Of a stretch of 64,000 bases of DNA, positions 43,487 through 52,535 are shown piece by piece. Source of the stretch: JALYTZ01 sp036559125. Lineage in GTDB: Bacteria > Vulcanimicrobiota > Vulcanimicrobiia > Vulcanimicrobiales > Vulcanimicrobiaceae. The translations under genes were made by a program, and so were the position numbers. Positions within the stretch are counted from its first letter, which is position 1, and each line of letters opens with the position of its first letter. Under the pieces are notes generated by a model, which did no database searches, was not told where the DNA came from, and saw nothing but the letters and a program-made list of their open reading frames with translations. Location: positions 62,001 to 126,000 of the forward strand of contig DATBTT010000031.1 of assembly GCA_036559125.1 (NCBI GenBank), in the 5' to 3' direction.

Positions 43487-45432
43487 GGTGCGTTGGACTC
43501 CAAAAAATGCTCGCGAACGACGCCGACCAACGTGTCGATGGCGGCGTCGGGCGCGACGAGGTCGGGAGCGAAACCGGCGGCGAGCGCCGCGGCCGAGCTT
43601 TCGGGTCCCATCGTTGCAACGGTGGGACGACGTTCGAGGTGGCGTAAGTCGTGCAAAAGCGCGGAAGCCGCCGCGACCGATCCGCTCGACGGGAATATCA
43701 GCAGGTCGGGAACGCGCGCTTCCAGCAGCGCCGGCATTGGGTCGTCCTTGCGGAACTCCACGACTTCGGCGCCGTCGGCCCGCAGGGCGGCTGCTATGCC
43801 GCTGGGGCGCGCCTGCGTGCGCGCGAGCACGATCAGCGTGCCGGCGAGGGGCCGCCCTTGCGGACGGGCGTGTTCGGCGAGGATATCGAGGCCGCCGCCG
43901 TCCCGCAATGCGCGGGCGAGTGCGAGGCCGAGCGAGCGTGCCTCGTCCGTGGTGGAGACCGGCGCGGACAGCAGGCCGGCGGCAATGCGCGAACCGTCGA
44001 GAGATGCGATGACGCCCCGCACGACCAGGTCCTCGTTGCGATAGACCGCGTGGATGCCGATGGGCGCTTGGCAACCGCCTTGCAACGCTTCGAGCGCGGC
44101 GCGTTCGCACGTCACGGCCAGTTCTGCTACCGAGTCGTTCACCGCTTCGCGCAACGATGCGGCCAACGGCTCGTCGTTCGCGCGCGTCTCGACGGCGAGC
44201 GCGCCTTGCGCCACCGCCGGGACGATCTCGTCGACCGCGAACGGTACCGTGTACCGCGCTTGCAAGCGCAGTCTATTGAGCCCCGCCATCGCCAGCACGA
44301 TGGCGTCGTATTCACCGTCGCGCAGCTTGCGCAAGCGCGAATCGACGTTGCCGCGAATGTCCACATACGAAAGATCGCTGCGCACGGCGGCGAGCTGCGC
44401 GCGGCGGCGAAGGCTCGACGTGCCCACGCGCGCGCCAGCCGGCAGCGCGGCAAACGTTTCGTACCGGTCGCTGCAGAATGCGTCGCGCGGATCCTCTCGC
44501 GTTGAAATCGCGACGATCCGCATGTCGCCGGGAAGCGAACTCGGCAGGTCTTTGCACGAATGGACGGCGTAGTCGGCGCGCCCGTCGCGCAACGCGTTCT
44601 CGAGTTCCTTTACAAAGAGGCTTTCGGCTCCGATGGCGGCCAGCGCGCGGTCTTGCACGCGGTCGCCCGTCGTCGTGATGTTGAGAATCGTGGTTGCCGT
44701 TCCGCGCGCCGCGAGCCGGGCGGCGACCTCGCGTGCTTGCGTCATCGCAAGCGCGCTGGCCCGCGAAGCGCAAACGACGGCTGAGGTTGCGTGCGCGTCG
44801 TCATGCCCGCGAAGGCGCTCGATGGTTTCTTCGACTTCGTGTTCGGCTTGCGCCGGGTTCATCGTCGCGAGCCGCTCGATGGGTAGCTCCGCGAGCGTTT
44901 GCAGCACACCCGCGCGCTCCGGGGCAGCGAGCACGGCTTTGACGTACGTGCGCATCCGGCCGAGCGTTTTCGCGGCGGCGCCGTAGCCCTCACCGAAACG
45001 TTCGCGCAACTCGCGCGCCAGCCGTTTCGCGAACGCGGGAGAGGCCGTGCCGGTGTCGATCGTAAACGTGAGGTCGCCGACGCGCACGACTGCTTGCATC
45101 GTGAAGTCGCCGCGCGCGGGATGCATGGCATCGCAGGCGAGCACGCCGCGCGCGCGTGCGTCGTCGACGACGCGATCGTTGACGCGTTCGTCCCCGGTCG
45201 CCGCGACTGCCAGCAGGCATCCGTCGAGATCCTCCGGACCGTATTCGCGCTCGATCGTTTCTCCTCCGATGCGCTTGAGCAGGTCGCGCAGCTCGGCGAG
45301 CGCGTGCGGGGCGACGACGCGCAAAACTGCTCCGCTCTCGGCGAGCGCGGTAGCTTTGCGCAGCGCGACCGGACCGCCGCCGACCACGAGCGCGCGGCGG
45401 CCGACCGGATGTAAGGTGATGGGAAATGCCAT
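43483..45432 (-). CDS. hemC: three-domain fusion: precorrin-2 dehydrogenase/ferrochelatase, porphobilinogen deaminase, HemD-like domain
   Basis: A 649-residue protein. Residues 1-210 match the Met8/CysG-N siroheme domain: VVGGGPVALRKATALAESGA, AVAATGDERVN and a helical dimer region with TGTASPAFAKRLARELRE. Residues 217 to about 515 are porphobilinogen deaminase: ASRASALAMTQAREVA, HSCKDLPSSLPGDM, GTSSLRRRAQ and the dipyrromethane cysteine in LQGGCQAPIGIHA. The last 120 residues (GTLIVLARTQARPSG to the end, with IFPSSGSVAAASALL and VATMGPESSAAALAAG) resemble the second half of uroporphyrinogen III synthase, so the domain is short. The ATG at 45432 starts the operon and is divergent from the GT39 gene, 48 bases away. 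The frame is continuous with no sign of an artificial join. Confidence 0.9.
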   Translation of the reverse strand: MAFPITLHPVGRRALVVGGGPVALRKATALAESGAVLRVVAPHALAELRDLLKRIGGETIEREYGPEDLDGCLLAVAATGDERVNDRVVDDARARGVLACDAMHPARGDFTMQAVVRVGDLTFTIDTGTASPAFAKRLARELRERFGEGYGAAAKTLGRMRTYVKAVLAAPERAGVLQTLAELPIERLATMNPAQAEHEVEETIERLRGHDDAHATSAVVCASRASALAMTQAREVAARLAARGTATTILNITTTGDRVQDRALAAIGAESLFVKELENALRDGRADYAVHSCKDLPSSLPGDMRIVAISTREDPRDAFCSDRYETFAALPAGARVGTSSLRRRAQLAAVRSDLSYVDIRGNVDSRLRKLRDGEYDAIVLAMAGLNRLRLQARYTVPFAVDEIVPAVAQGALAVETRANDEPLAASLREAVNDSVAELAVTCERAALEALQGGCQAPIGIHAVYRNEDLVVRGVIASLDGSRIAAGLLSAPVSTTDEARSLGLALARALRDGGGLDILAEHARPQGRPLAGTLIVLARTQARPSGIAAALRADGAEVVEFRKDDPMPALLEARVPDLLIFPSSGSVAAASALLHDLRHLERRPTVATMGPESSAAALAAGFAPDLVAPDAAIDTLVGVVREHFLESNAP

Positions 45433-45480
45433 AGGCCGTGCGCATGACTTCGCTGCTCGTATGCCCAAAACTGCCCGACT

Positions 45481-47139
45481 ATGCGCAACCCCGCCCGCGC
45501 GGCGCTTATCGGTGCGGCTATTGCCGCGCTCATCACCCTCCCCGGCCTCGGCTACGGCACTCTTTGGGACAACAGCGAGACCGCCTATGGTGAGGTCGCG
45601 CGCGAAGTGTTGCTCTACCACGATTGGATCGTGATGCACTTCAACGGGGTGCCCTGGTTCGTCCAGCCCCCGCTCTATTTTTGGATCGCCGCGTTCTTTG
45701 CCAAAATCTTTCACGTCGGCAGCTTTGCATTGCGACTTCCGTCGGCGCTGGCCACCATTGCAATGGGCGCGATGACCGGCTACGCGGTCACCCGGCAAGC
45801 GGGCGTGCGTACCGGCATCTATGCGAGCGTAATCCTTTCGACGTGCTTGATGCAGGCGGTAGTCGGGCGTCTGGCGATCATGGACGCGATACTCGATCTG
45901 ACGGTCGCGCTGGCGGTCTTTTGGTGGTTTCGCGCTTCGCAGACCGGACGGGACCGCTATTTTCTGTTCGGCTGCGTTGCGGTAGCCTTTGGTTTTCTCG
46001 CTAAGGGCCCCGTCGCTCCCGTGATCGCGGTGATGATTCTAGCCGTCTATTACGTATGGAATCGGCGTCACGAGCGCACGTCGTTACCGTCGTGGCGCGG
46101 ATGGCTCGGTGGTTTGGGGCTGTTCGTTCTCGTGATAGCGCCTTGGCTGCTCGCGCTGCTCGATCGCACCGGGGCGCATGCGGTCGGCGAACTGATCGGG
46201 CATTACACGTTCGGGCGCTACACCGGCACGATCGAAAATCAAGCCGGGCCGGTTTGGTATTATCTTCCGGTCCTGATTTTGGGCTTCTTCCCATGGATTG
46301 CGTTTTTCCCATCCGCGATTGCGTACGGTGCCGGGCGCCTGAATGCGCCCGGCGACGAGAGCGGCGGCCAAAACGTACGAGCACTTCTTCGCTTGGCATT
46401 CGCGTGGATCGTCGTCCCGCTGGTCTTTTTCAGTTTCGCAAAAACCAAACTTCCAAATTACATCGCCCTGGAGTTCCCCGCGTTGGCCCTGCTCGTCGGC
46501 TTGTACTTCGACCACGCCGTGCGCCGCGGTCGCAGCCGTTCGTTGTTGATTTCGGCCGCCGCGGTTCCTGCGACCATCGCCATGCTCGCGATCGCGATCG
46601 TATGGTTTTCGCACGACAACCGGCTTACCGGCGATTTACATAACGTTGCACTCGATTTGATTGCGGTCGGAGCCGCAATTTTCATCGGTTCCTTGTTGAC
46701 CTTTGCGATGCTCGCACGCAATGCGACGGTGACGTCGGGCCCCTATGTTTTGGGGGGTGCGATGACATTGGCAGTCCTGTTCCTCGCACTGCTCGCACTG
46801 CCAAATGCCGAACGATTCAAGCCGGTTCCGGCGCTGGCTCGCGTGATCGACTCCCGCGAAAAGCCCGGCGACGCGGTTGCGATCCAAAACATGGCGGGCG
46901 GCAACGCCCTCGTTTTTTATACGCGGCCGCGCGTTTTCGTGCTCGCGTCGCCTGCTTCGAAGCGCGATAGCGAGGGCCGCGATCCCCGAAGCGTGATCTG
47001 CACGGCCCCGCGCGCGTGGGTGATCGCGCCGAAGAAACGACCAAAACTCGACCCAACGTACGGTCGCCGGCGCAGCGTCGTCGCGGATTTTGCAAAGGCG
47101 GCGCTGTTTCTCTACGACGGGCCGCCGTGCTCGCCTTGA
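45481..47139 (+). CDS. glycosyltransferase family 39 (ArnT/PMT-like) membrane protein
   Basis: A 552-residue polytopic GT-C transferase. The first periplasmic loop contains LWDNSETAYGEVAREVL, with the acidic residues of the catalytic site, then VPWFVQPPLYFWIAAF. The LAKGPVAPVIAVMILAVYY helix and the loop FGRYTGTIENQAGPVWYYL are typical of the lipid-linked-sugar transferases. It uses a polyprenyl-phosphate sugar to modify lipids or proteins outside the membrane; the acceptor is unknown. About eleven helices are followed by a periplasmic C-terminal domain. It is divergent from the heme operon. Confidence 0.9.
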   Translation: MRNPARAALIGAAIAALITLPGLGYGTLWDNSETAYGEVAREVLLYHDWIVMHFNGVPWFVQPPLYFWIAAFFAKIFHVGSFALRLPSALATIAMGAMTGYAVTRQAGVRTGIYASVILSTCLMQAVVGRLAIMDAILDLTVALAVFWWFRASQTGRDRYFLFGCVAVAFGFLAKGPVAPVIAVMILAVYYVWNRRHERTSLPSWRGWLGGLGLFVLVIAPWLLALLDRTGAHAVGELIGHYTFGRYTGTIENQAGPVWYYLPVLILGFFPWIAFFPSAIAYGAGRLNAPGDESGGQNVRALLRLAFAWIVVPLVFFSFAKTKLPNYIALEFPALALLVGLYFDHAVRRGRSRSLLISAAAVPATIAMLAIAIVWFSHDNRLTGDLHNVALDLIAVGAAIFIGSLLTFAMLARNATVTSGPYVLGGAMTLAVLFLALLALPNAERFKPVPALARVIDSREKPGDAVAIQNMAGGNALVFYTRPRVFVLASPASKRDSEGRDPRSVICTAPRAWVIAPKKRPKLDPTYGRRRSVVADFAKAALFLYDGPPCSP

Positions 47140-47238
47140 AACACATTCGCCGGTTGTTCGTATATGATGCAGGTGGGCAAACACCACTCGAACTGAAATA
47201 GACCGGCGTGCCGTGGAGGGGCCGCCTGGAGGTTAACG

Positions 47239-47748
47239 ATGAAGCGTTTAAGCGCATTCGTAGCCGCCGGTGCCTTCCTGGCGAGCGCCCTCGCCACCGC
47301 TCCCGCCGGCGCCGTTGGCGTCGTGTCGACTACGGCGGTCCAAGCACTGTACGACTCGCAATGCAAAGCCGTGATGCACGGTGATTCTGACGCCTTACGA
47401 ACGTCGATGGCGTCGAACTTTATGGCAACGTTGCCGTTTGGCGGAATGCAAACGCGCGACCAAGTCATCGACACTATTCAATCGAACATGGACATCGCGA
47501 ACTTTAGCTGGTGCACGATCAAGATCGATTCCGTGCGGCTGGATGGCAACGACGTCGTAGCGGTCGTCGAACAAACGATTTCGGGATGGACCGACCCCGC
47601 GGCCGGGGATCAGAAACCGGTAAGCATCCACACGGTCGAAGAAGACCGTTGGGGCGCGAGCGGCCCTGGGTATCAGGAGATCGCCTCCGCGCAACACGAA
47701 CTAACGCTCGTCATGGCGGGACAAGTGCTCCGGCACGTGACCGGCTAA
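47239..47748 (+). CDS. secreted SnoaL/NTF2-like protein
   Basis: A 169-residue protein with a signal peptide (residues 1-25, ending APAGAVG) followed by a single domain with the alternating helix and long-strand pattern of the NTF2/SnoaL fold (VQALYDSQCKAVMHGDSDALR, FMATLPFGGMQTRDQVIDTI, DVVAVVEQTISGW). I cannot assign a reaction; such domains bind small hydrophobic ligands or act as enzymes. GGAGG lies eight bases before the ATG. A strong terminator follows at 47773. A weak promoter-like pair (TTGAAA 47136-47141 and TATGAT 47163-47168, spaced 21) lies upstream. Confidence 0.75.
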   Translation: MKRLSAFVAAGAFLASALATAPAGAVGVVSTTAVQALYDSQCKAVMHGDSDALRTSMASNFMATLPFGGMQTRDQVIDTIQSNMDIANFSWCTIKIDSVRLDGNDVVAVVEQTISGWTDPAAGDQKPVSIHTVEEDRWGASGPGYQEIASAQHELTLVMAGQVLRHVTG

Positions 47749-47772
47749 CGACAGTTTCGAAAGAAACAAAAG

Positions 47773-47801
47773 AAAAGGCCCCGCAGTTGCGGGGCCTTTT
47801 T
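47773..47801. terminator. bidirectional Rho-independent terminator
   Basis: A perfect 8-base-pair stem, GGCCCCGC (47777-47784) against GCGGGGCC (47789-47796), with an AGTT loop. It is flanked by AAAA on the left and TTTTT on the right, so it can terminate the plus-strand SnoaL-like gene (47748) and the minus-strand respiratory operon (ends 47821). Confidence 0.93.
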
Positions 47802-47820
47802 AGCGTACGTTCGGCGGTGC

Positions 47821-49302
47821 TTATTTTTTGGCTGCGGCGACCGCGGATAGTTTGATTTGCGATGCCTTGTTGTTGCCGAGTCCGGTGCGGATGAAGTTCA
47901 CAACGTTGGCGATGTCTTTGGTCGAAAGATTCGCCTTCCAGGCGGGCATCTGTCCGTTGAAACTCTGGCTGCCGACCTTGATCGGACCCTGCAAGCCGTT
48001 GAGTACGATGCTGATGACTTTCTTGGGATCGCCGGTGACGACCGGGTTATTTGCCAGCGGCGGGAACGTGCCCGCGACGCCCATGCCGGTCGCACCGTGG
48101 CAGCTTGAGCAATTTTGCGAGAAGACGGTCTGCCCGGCTTGCGCGGAGGCGCCGAGCGATCCGGCGGGTCCGCCTGAAGCGGCCTGCCCGTTTGACCCGG
48201 CGTTCGGAGGAGCTAACGCGGTAGCCGGGCCGGCGGCGGCGGCGGGTTGCGCGGCCTGTTTTGCGACGATGCCGGCTTGGCTCCAGAACGTCAACCCGAG
48301 AATGATGACCATCGAAACCGTCAGCATCCACAGAATCGGTTGGCGCGAACCCATGACGCGCGTCGTGCTGCGATCGATCCACGGTAACAGGAAGAGAATG
48401 AGCGTAGCAATTCCCGGGATGACGAGGGCGCCGACGATCTCGAGGTTGCCCGGAATGAGTTGCAGCAATCCGAAGAGATCCAAGAAATACCAGGCCGGGT
48501 ACGGCACGAACGTGGCCATGCTGGCGGGATCGGCCTTCGCGTCGAGGAACGGCGGCGCGACGAATGCGAGAAACAGGATGACGACAAAAATGAGGAACGA
48601 CGCGATCGCGTCCATGAACATTTGGTCCGGCCAAAAACGTCCGGGGCGCAGCGGGCGAGGGTCTTCGACCGGCGGTCCCGCGGGACCGTTCCAGCGAAAG
48701 ATCGCGAGATGCGCGCCGACCAGCGCGACCAGAATCGCCGGCATCAGCCACACGTGCAGGCCGAAGAAGCGATTGATGGTGAGCGTACCCATGGTCGTGC
48801 CGTCTTGCGTGAACTGTTGCACGAAGGTTCCGAGCACCGGCGCCGTGAGCGTGAGGTTGATCGCGACTTGCGAAGCGGCGTACGCGTCCATGTCCCACGG
48901 CAGCAGATACCCCGTGAGGCCGAGCACCATGGTGACGAGCATCAACAAGACGCCGACGATCCATTGAATTTCGCGCGGCGATTTATACGCGCCCCAAATG
49001 ACCACTTGCAACAAATGCAAGAATACCAAAGCGATCATCGCCGACGCGCCCCAGTAGTGAATGGACAGGACGAAATGCTGGAAGGGGTGATCGTAGATCG
49101 ATTTGGTCGATTCCCACGCCGTGTTCGCCGACGGTGCATAGAAGAACGTCAGGAAAATACCGGTGACGATCTGCACGATCATCGCAAAAAGCGTCGCGCT
49201 TCCAAACACGTACCAGTAACTCGCGCCGCCCGGGATGTCCTCGGTGAGGAAATCCTTGGTCATGCCTACGAACCCGGTGCGCCGCTCGATCCAGTTGAGC
49301 AT
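47821..49302 (-). CDS. cytochrome b fused to a C-terminal cytochrome c domain (bc-type complex)
   Basis: A 493-residue fusion. Residues 1-205 are cytochrome b helices A-D with both heme-ligand His pairs: HYWGASAMIALVFLH, and HVWLMPAILVALVGAH with 14 residues between the ligands, as in b6. The following part is subunit IV, with the Qo-loop motif reading PAWYFLDLF instead of PEWY. After a last helix and an Ala/Pro/Gly-rich linker (about residues 345-395) comes a monoheme cytochrome c domain with CSSCH and the axial Met segment GQMPAW. It oxidises menaquinol and passes electrons through the attached heme c. It is the last gene of the respiratory operon, just after the Rieske subunit. Confidence 0.93.
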   Translation of the reverse strand: MLNWIERRTGFVGMTKDFLTEDIPGGASYWYVFGSATLFAMIVQIVTGIFLTFFYAPSANTAWESTKSIYDHPFQHFVLSIHYWGASAMIALVFLHLLQVVIWGAYKSPREIQWIVGVLLMLVTMVLGLTGYLLPWDMDAYAASQVAINLTLTAPVLGTFVQQFTQDGTTMGTLTINRFFGLHVWLMPAILVALVGAHLAIFRWNGPAGPPVEDPRPLRPGRFWPDQMFMDAIASFLIFVVILFLAFVAPPFLDAKADPASMATFVPYPAWYFLDLFGLLQLIPGNLEIVGALVIPGIATLILFLLPWIDRSTTRVMGSRQPILWMLTVSMVIILGLTFWSQAGIVAKQAAQPAAAAGPATALAPPNAGSNGQAASGGPAGSLGASAQAGQTVFSQNCSSCHGATGMGVAGTFPPLANNPVVTGDPKKVISIVLNGLQGPIKVGSQSFNGQMPAWKANLSTKDIANVVNFIRTGLGNNKASQIKLSAVAAAKK

Positions 49303-49326
49303 CTTTACTCTCTCCTACGCCTACAG

Positions 49327-50052
49327 CTAATTCATGTACGAAACGACGATGCGGTCGGGAACCGTCGGCGCGTAGCGGATCCACGTGATCTCCGCCTGTC
49401 CGCTCTGCTCGCGCATCGGCAGCGGATCCAGGCCGCGCGCGGCCGGTCCGGCGATGTGCTTGCCTTCGTTGTTGAACTGCGACCCGTGGCAGGGGCAAGC
49501 GAATTTGTTTGCGTCGGGCTTGTAATCGTAGCGGCATCCCAGATGCGGACAGATCGGGCTAAAGATGACGAAGCCCATGTTCACGGCCTTGTACGGTAGC
49601 ATCGCCTTGCCGCCGGGACCGAAGAGATCGGGCCGGGCCTTTACGAATTTGTCGAAGCTGGTCTTAATGCCCCAAACCGATTCGGGGATCTGCTGCTCGG
49701 GCAGATATGCGTCCTTGCTCTTGAGCGTGAAGTCGATCTTTACGGCTTTGTCGGTCGCGGCCTGGAGCTCTTTCATGCCTTTCGGATCGAGCACGTCCCA
49801 CGAGCCGGCGCCGGCTCCGGTGTCGGGGATTAACGAGCCGACGATGGGAATCGCCAGGCCGAGCCCGATCAATCCGCCCACGATGAGGGTGGCGTTGGCC
49901 ATGAACGTGCGGCGGGTGATCTCTTCGTGCGTGCCTGGGTCGTCGTAGGCACTTAAAACTCGACGGCCACCTTCAGGTGAGGCGGCGTTCGCATGGCTCG
50001 ACAAAGCTCTGTTCTCCGGAGGTCGTAATGAGGAAGATCGAATCTTTCCCAT
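49327..50052 (-). CDS. Rieske iron-sulfur subunit of the bc-type complex
   Basis: A 241-residue protein with a Tat-type anchor: RRTFMANATLIVGGLIGLGLA near residue 47. The [2Fe-2S] ligands CPHLGC and CPCHGS lie near residues 167 and 186, with the usual disulfide cysteines in the same loops. The N-terminal 45 residues before the twin arginines are unusually long; internal starts are possible. The ATG at 50052 is the first in frame. It precedes the cytochrome b-c gene by 24 bases. The TatA/TatC genes four kilobases upstream in the same operon would export it. Confidence 0.92.
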   Translation of the reverse strand: MGKIRSSSLRPPENRALSSHANAASPEGGRRVLSAYDDPGTHEEITRRTFMANATLIVGGLIGLGLAIPIVGSLIPDTGAGAGSWDVLDPKGMKELQAATDKAVKIDFTLKSKDAYLPEQQIPESVWGIKTSFDKFVKARPDLFGPGGKAMLPYKAVNMGFVIFSPICPHLGCRYDYKPDANKFACPCHGSQFNNEGKHIAGPAARGLDPLPMREQSGQAEITWIRYAPTVPDRIVVSYMN

Positions 50053-50152
50053 AGATTCTACGTCCGCCCTCTAAACCGGGTCGCCTACATACATCGTACG
50101 GCCCTCGCCTGCTGCCGGGTACATACGGCCGGTACGCACGAAGCGACAATTG

Positions 50153-51142
50153 TCACATTTTGTAGCTGTGCATGCCGCTGATCCAAATGTTCACGCCGAA
50201 GTAGCAGAACATGATCGACAGGAATCCGAAGACGCTGACCCACGCGCTGCGAGCGCCGCGCCACGAGTTACGCGTGTGCAAATGCATGTAGATGGCGTAG
50301 ACGATCCACGAGAGTAGCGCGGCGGTTTCCTTGGGGTCGAATTGCCAGTAGGCGCCCCAGGCTTCGTGGGCCCACATCGCGCCGGTGATGATCCCGAGCG
50401 TGAGCAGCGGCAAGCCGACGGCGACCACGCGGTAGATCAGCACGTCGATCTGCGCGAGGCTCGGCAAGCCGTTGAGCCACAGCGCCATTGCGTTCCCGCT
50501 CGCCGCGGCCGCGGCGATGTTGGGCGTGTCCTTGCTCACCAGCGGCGCCGTCAGCACCATGGTCGACTGCATGCTGCCGAGATCGACCTGACCCGGTGCC
50601 GTCGCAGCGGCGGTCCGCAGGCCCGCCGTTTGGGGACCGAGCGAGCGCTCGTAGTAATATTTTGCGAGATAGAGGCACGACAGCACGAAGGCAACCAAAA
50701 AAGCGGCGTACGACGAAACGACCAGCGGCACGTGAATCTTGGCCCAGTACGATTGCAGCGACGGCACCGCGGGCATCGTGCCTTCGTTCCATGTAACTCC
50801 GTATGCCAGGAAGAGCGCTGCTATTGCCAGCACGAAGCCGCCTGCGAACCACATCTTGTAGCGGAACGCGAAGACGATGAAGATGGCGACGGACATGGCT
50901 GCGAAAAGCGAGAGAGACCCGTAGAGGTTCAGAAGCGGCCAGATGTGCGTGATCTCGAACCGGGCAACCAATTGCGCGAATTGCGCGACGCAACCCGCAA
51001 TCGCAAGGGGGATGCCTAAATGCTTGAGCCACTCCTCGCGCGAGAAAAAATAGGCGAGCAAGGCGAGCGCGCCGACGACGTAGGCGCAAAGCGCGATGAT
51101 CATCAGAACTTCGTCGAGCGGCATAGGATGGGTCGAAATCAT
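50153..51142 (-). CDS. ccsA: cytochrome c biogenesis protein CcsA/ResC
   Basis: A 329-residue polytopic protein of system II cytochrome c maturation, which carries heme across the membrane for attachment to CxxCH. The tryptophan-rich heme-handling motif is visible as WGAYWQFDPKETAALLSW, flanked by His residues (MWAHEAWG and MHLHTRN). The N-terminal half is less conserved. The start ATG at 51142 overlaps the ResB stop as ATGA. A gap of 100 bases with no visible gene separates it from the Rieske gene downstream. Confidence 0.93.
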   Translation of the reverse strand: MISTHPMPLDEVLMIIALCAYVVGALALLAYFFSREEWLKHLGIPLAIAGCVAQFAQLVARFEITHIWPLLNLYGSLSLFAAMSVAIFIVFAFRYKMWFAGGFVLAIAALFLAYGVTWNEGTMPAVPSLQSYWAKIHVPLVVSSYAAFLVAFVLSCLYLAKYYYERSLGPQTAGLRTAAATAPGQVDLGSMQSTMVLTAPLVSKDTPNIAAAAASGNAMALWLNGLPSLAQIDVLIYRVVAVGLPLLTLGIITGAMWAHEAWGAYWQFDPKETAALLSWIVYAIYMHLHTRNSWRGARSAWVSVFGFLSIMFCYFGVNIWISGMHSYKM

Positions 51143-52530
51143 GACGTCGCCTCCGCAAGCGTGAGATTTGCCGTCGGTCCGGGCGGCCGCATCGAACGTT
51201 CGAACTCCGCGACGAGTTCGCGGAACTGCGTTTCGAACATATCGTACCCCTTTACCGTGGTTGCGGCCAATCCGACCGTCCACGCGTTCGCGTGCTCGTT
51301 GGCATCGACACGCACGTACAAGCGGGCGGGAAGCAAGTAAAACGAGATCACCAGACCCGCGAGCAAGACGAAGGCCCCGATACCGACCAGCGGCACGCCG
51401 GGATCGTTGCGGTATTGGATGCCGCTCACGAATAGGTACTCGCGGGGTGTCACGCGCCAGCCGCCGCCGAGATCGATCCACGTGTGCATGGGCACGAGTG
51501 CGGCGCCCAAGGCCTGTCCTGCATCGCTGACGTCGAGGGCGACCGCGGGGTCGTTGATACGCGGGTCGGCGGACGGCTGCCCCGTTTGCCGGTCGACCGT
51601 GGGCACGAATTGCGCGAACTCGACGGTACGTTGCGTTCCCGGAATCTGTAGCGAATCACCGGTCATGTAGACGCGGTCGGAAAGCGCCGGCACGCGCACG
51701 CCGTCGTGAGTTACGCCGAAGCGCATCGCAAAACCGTAACTCGATTGGTAGAAAAGCGTCCCGCCTATGTCGATCGGATGATTGACGCGAACCGTCTTGC
51801 GTTTGGGTATGCCGTCTCGCCCGGCAACCGTAACGTGCGAAACGTAATCGATCGGTTGGTACACCATACCACTCTTGGTCAAAATGGGCTGCACTTTGTA
51901 CGAAAATTTGTCGAGACGAATCGTCGCGTTCGCTTTTGGAATGTCGCTGGTTTGCCCGGCGACGATCGCCGTCTCGCCGTCGAAGCCGCGCGCCCAATAG
52001 AGCGTCGTTCCCGCGGCGATGATGACGAATCCCACATGCGCGACCAATACGCCCCGGCGCGCCCAATTGTGCTTGTCGGCGAACGTCCATTCGGTGCCGC
52101 CGAATTCGCGCTTTCGCACCTGCCAGCCGCGCGATCCGAAAAACTGCTCGATGCGCCGGCGCACCGAAGCTTCGTCGCCACGCACGGTCACCGAAGCGTT
52201 GAGCGGAATCTTGTCGATCTTCACCGGCCGCAGCGGTGGAAGCCGTGCGGGTATGACGCGTTTGAACGTGCAGACCGCAAGCGAGAGAAGAATGAGCCCG
52301 ATGATGCCGACGTAGTACGGCGTGTGGTAGATGTTGTCGGCGTTTAAGCGCAGGATCAGCCGGGCGATCGGCGCGTCGTAGGCTCCGAAGTAAGCGCTCG
52401 CGTCTTTACCTTGCTCGACCACCACGCCCACGAGCGTGAACAGCCCCCACACGATGAAGAGACAGACGGCGAAGAGCACGTTGCTGAACGTGCGGAGAAA
52501 ATCGTCGTAGAGCGAGCGCACCATCTGCAT
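51139..52530 (-). CDS. resB: cytochrome c biogenesis protein ResB
   Basis: A 463-residue partner of CcsA, with helices near the N-terminus (VLFAVCLFIVWGLFTLVGVV, VGIIGLILLSLAVCTFKRV), a third helix after RRGVLVAHVGFVIIAAG, a large extracytoplasmic domain with the FYQSSYGFAMRFG segment, and a last helix (VGIGAFVLLAGLVISFYLLP). The ATG at 52530 gives MQMVRSLYDDFLRTFSNV and follows tatC by five bases. ResB and CcsA together form the heme lyase. Confidence 0.92.
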   Translation of the reverse strand: MQMVRSLYDDFLRTFSNVLFAVCLFIVWGLFTLVGVVVEQGKDASAYFGAYDAPIARLILRLNADNIYHTPYYVGIIGLILLSLAVCTFKRVIPARLPPLRPVKIDKIPLNASVTVRGDEASVRRRIEQFFGSRGWQVRKREFGGTEWTFADKHNWARRGVLVAHVGFVIIAAGTTLYWARGFDGETAIVAGQTSDIPKANATIRLDKFSYKVQPILTKSGMVYQPIDYVSHVTVAGRDGIPKRKTVRVNHPIDIGGTLFYQSSYGFAMRFGVTHDGVRVPALSDRVYMTGDSLQIPGTQRTVEFAQFVPTVDRQTGQPSADPRINDPAVALDVSDAGQALGAALVPMHTWIDLGGGWRVTPREYLFVSGIQYRNDPGVPLVGIGAFVLLAGLVISFYLLPARLYVRVDANEHANAWTVGLAATTVKGYDMFETQFRELVAEFERSMRPPGPTANLTLAEATS

Positions 52531-52535
52531 CGAAC

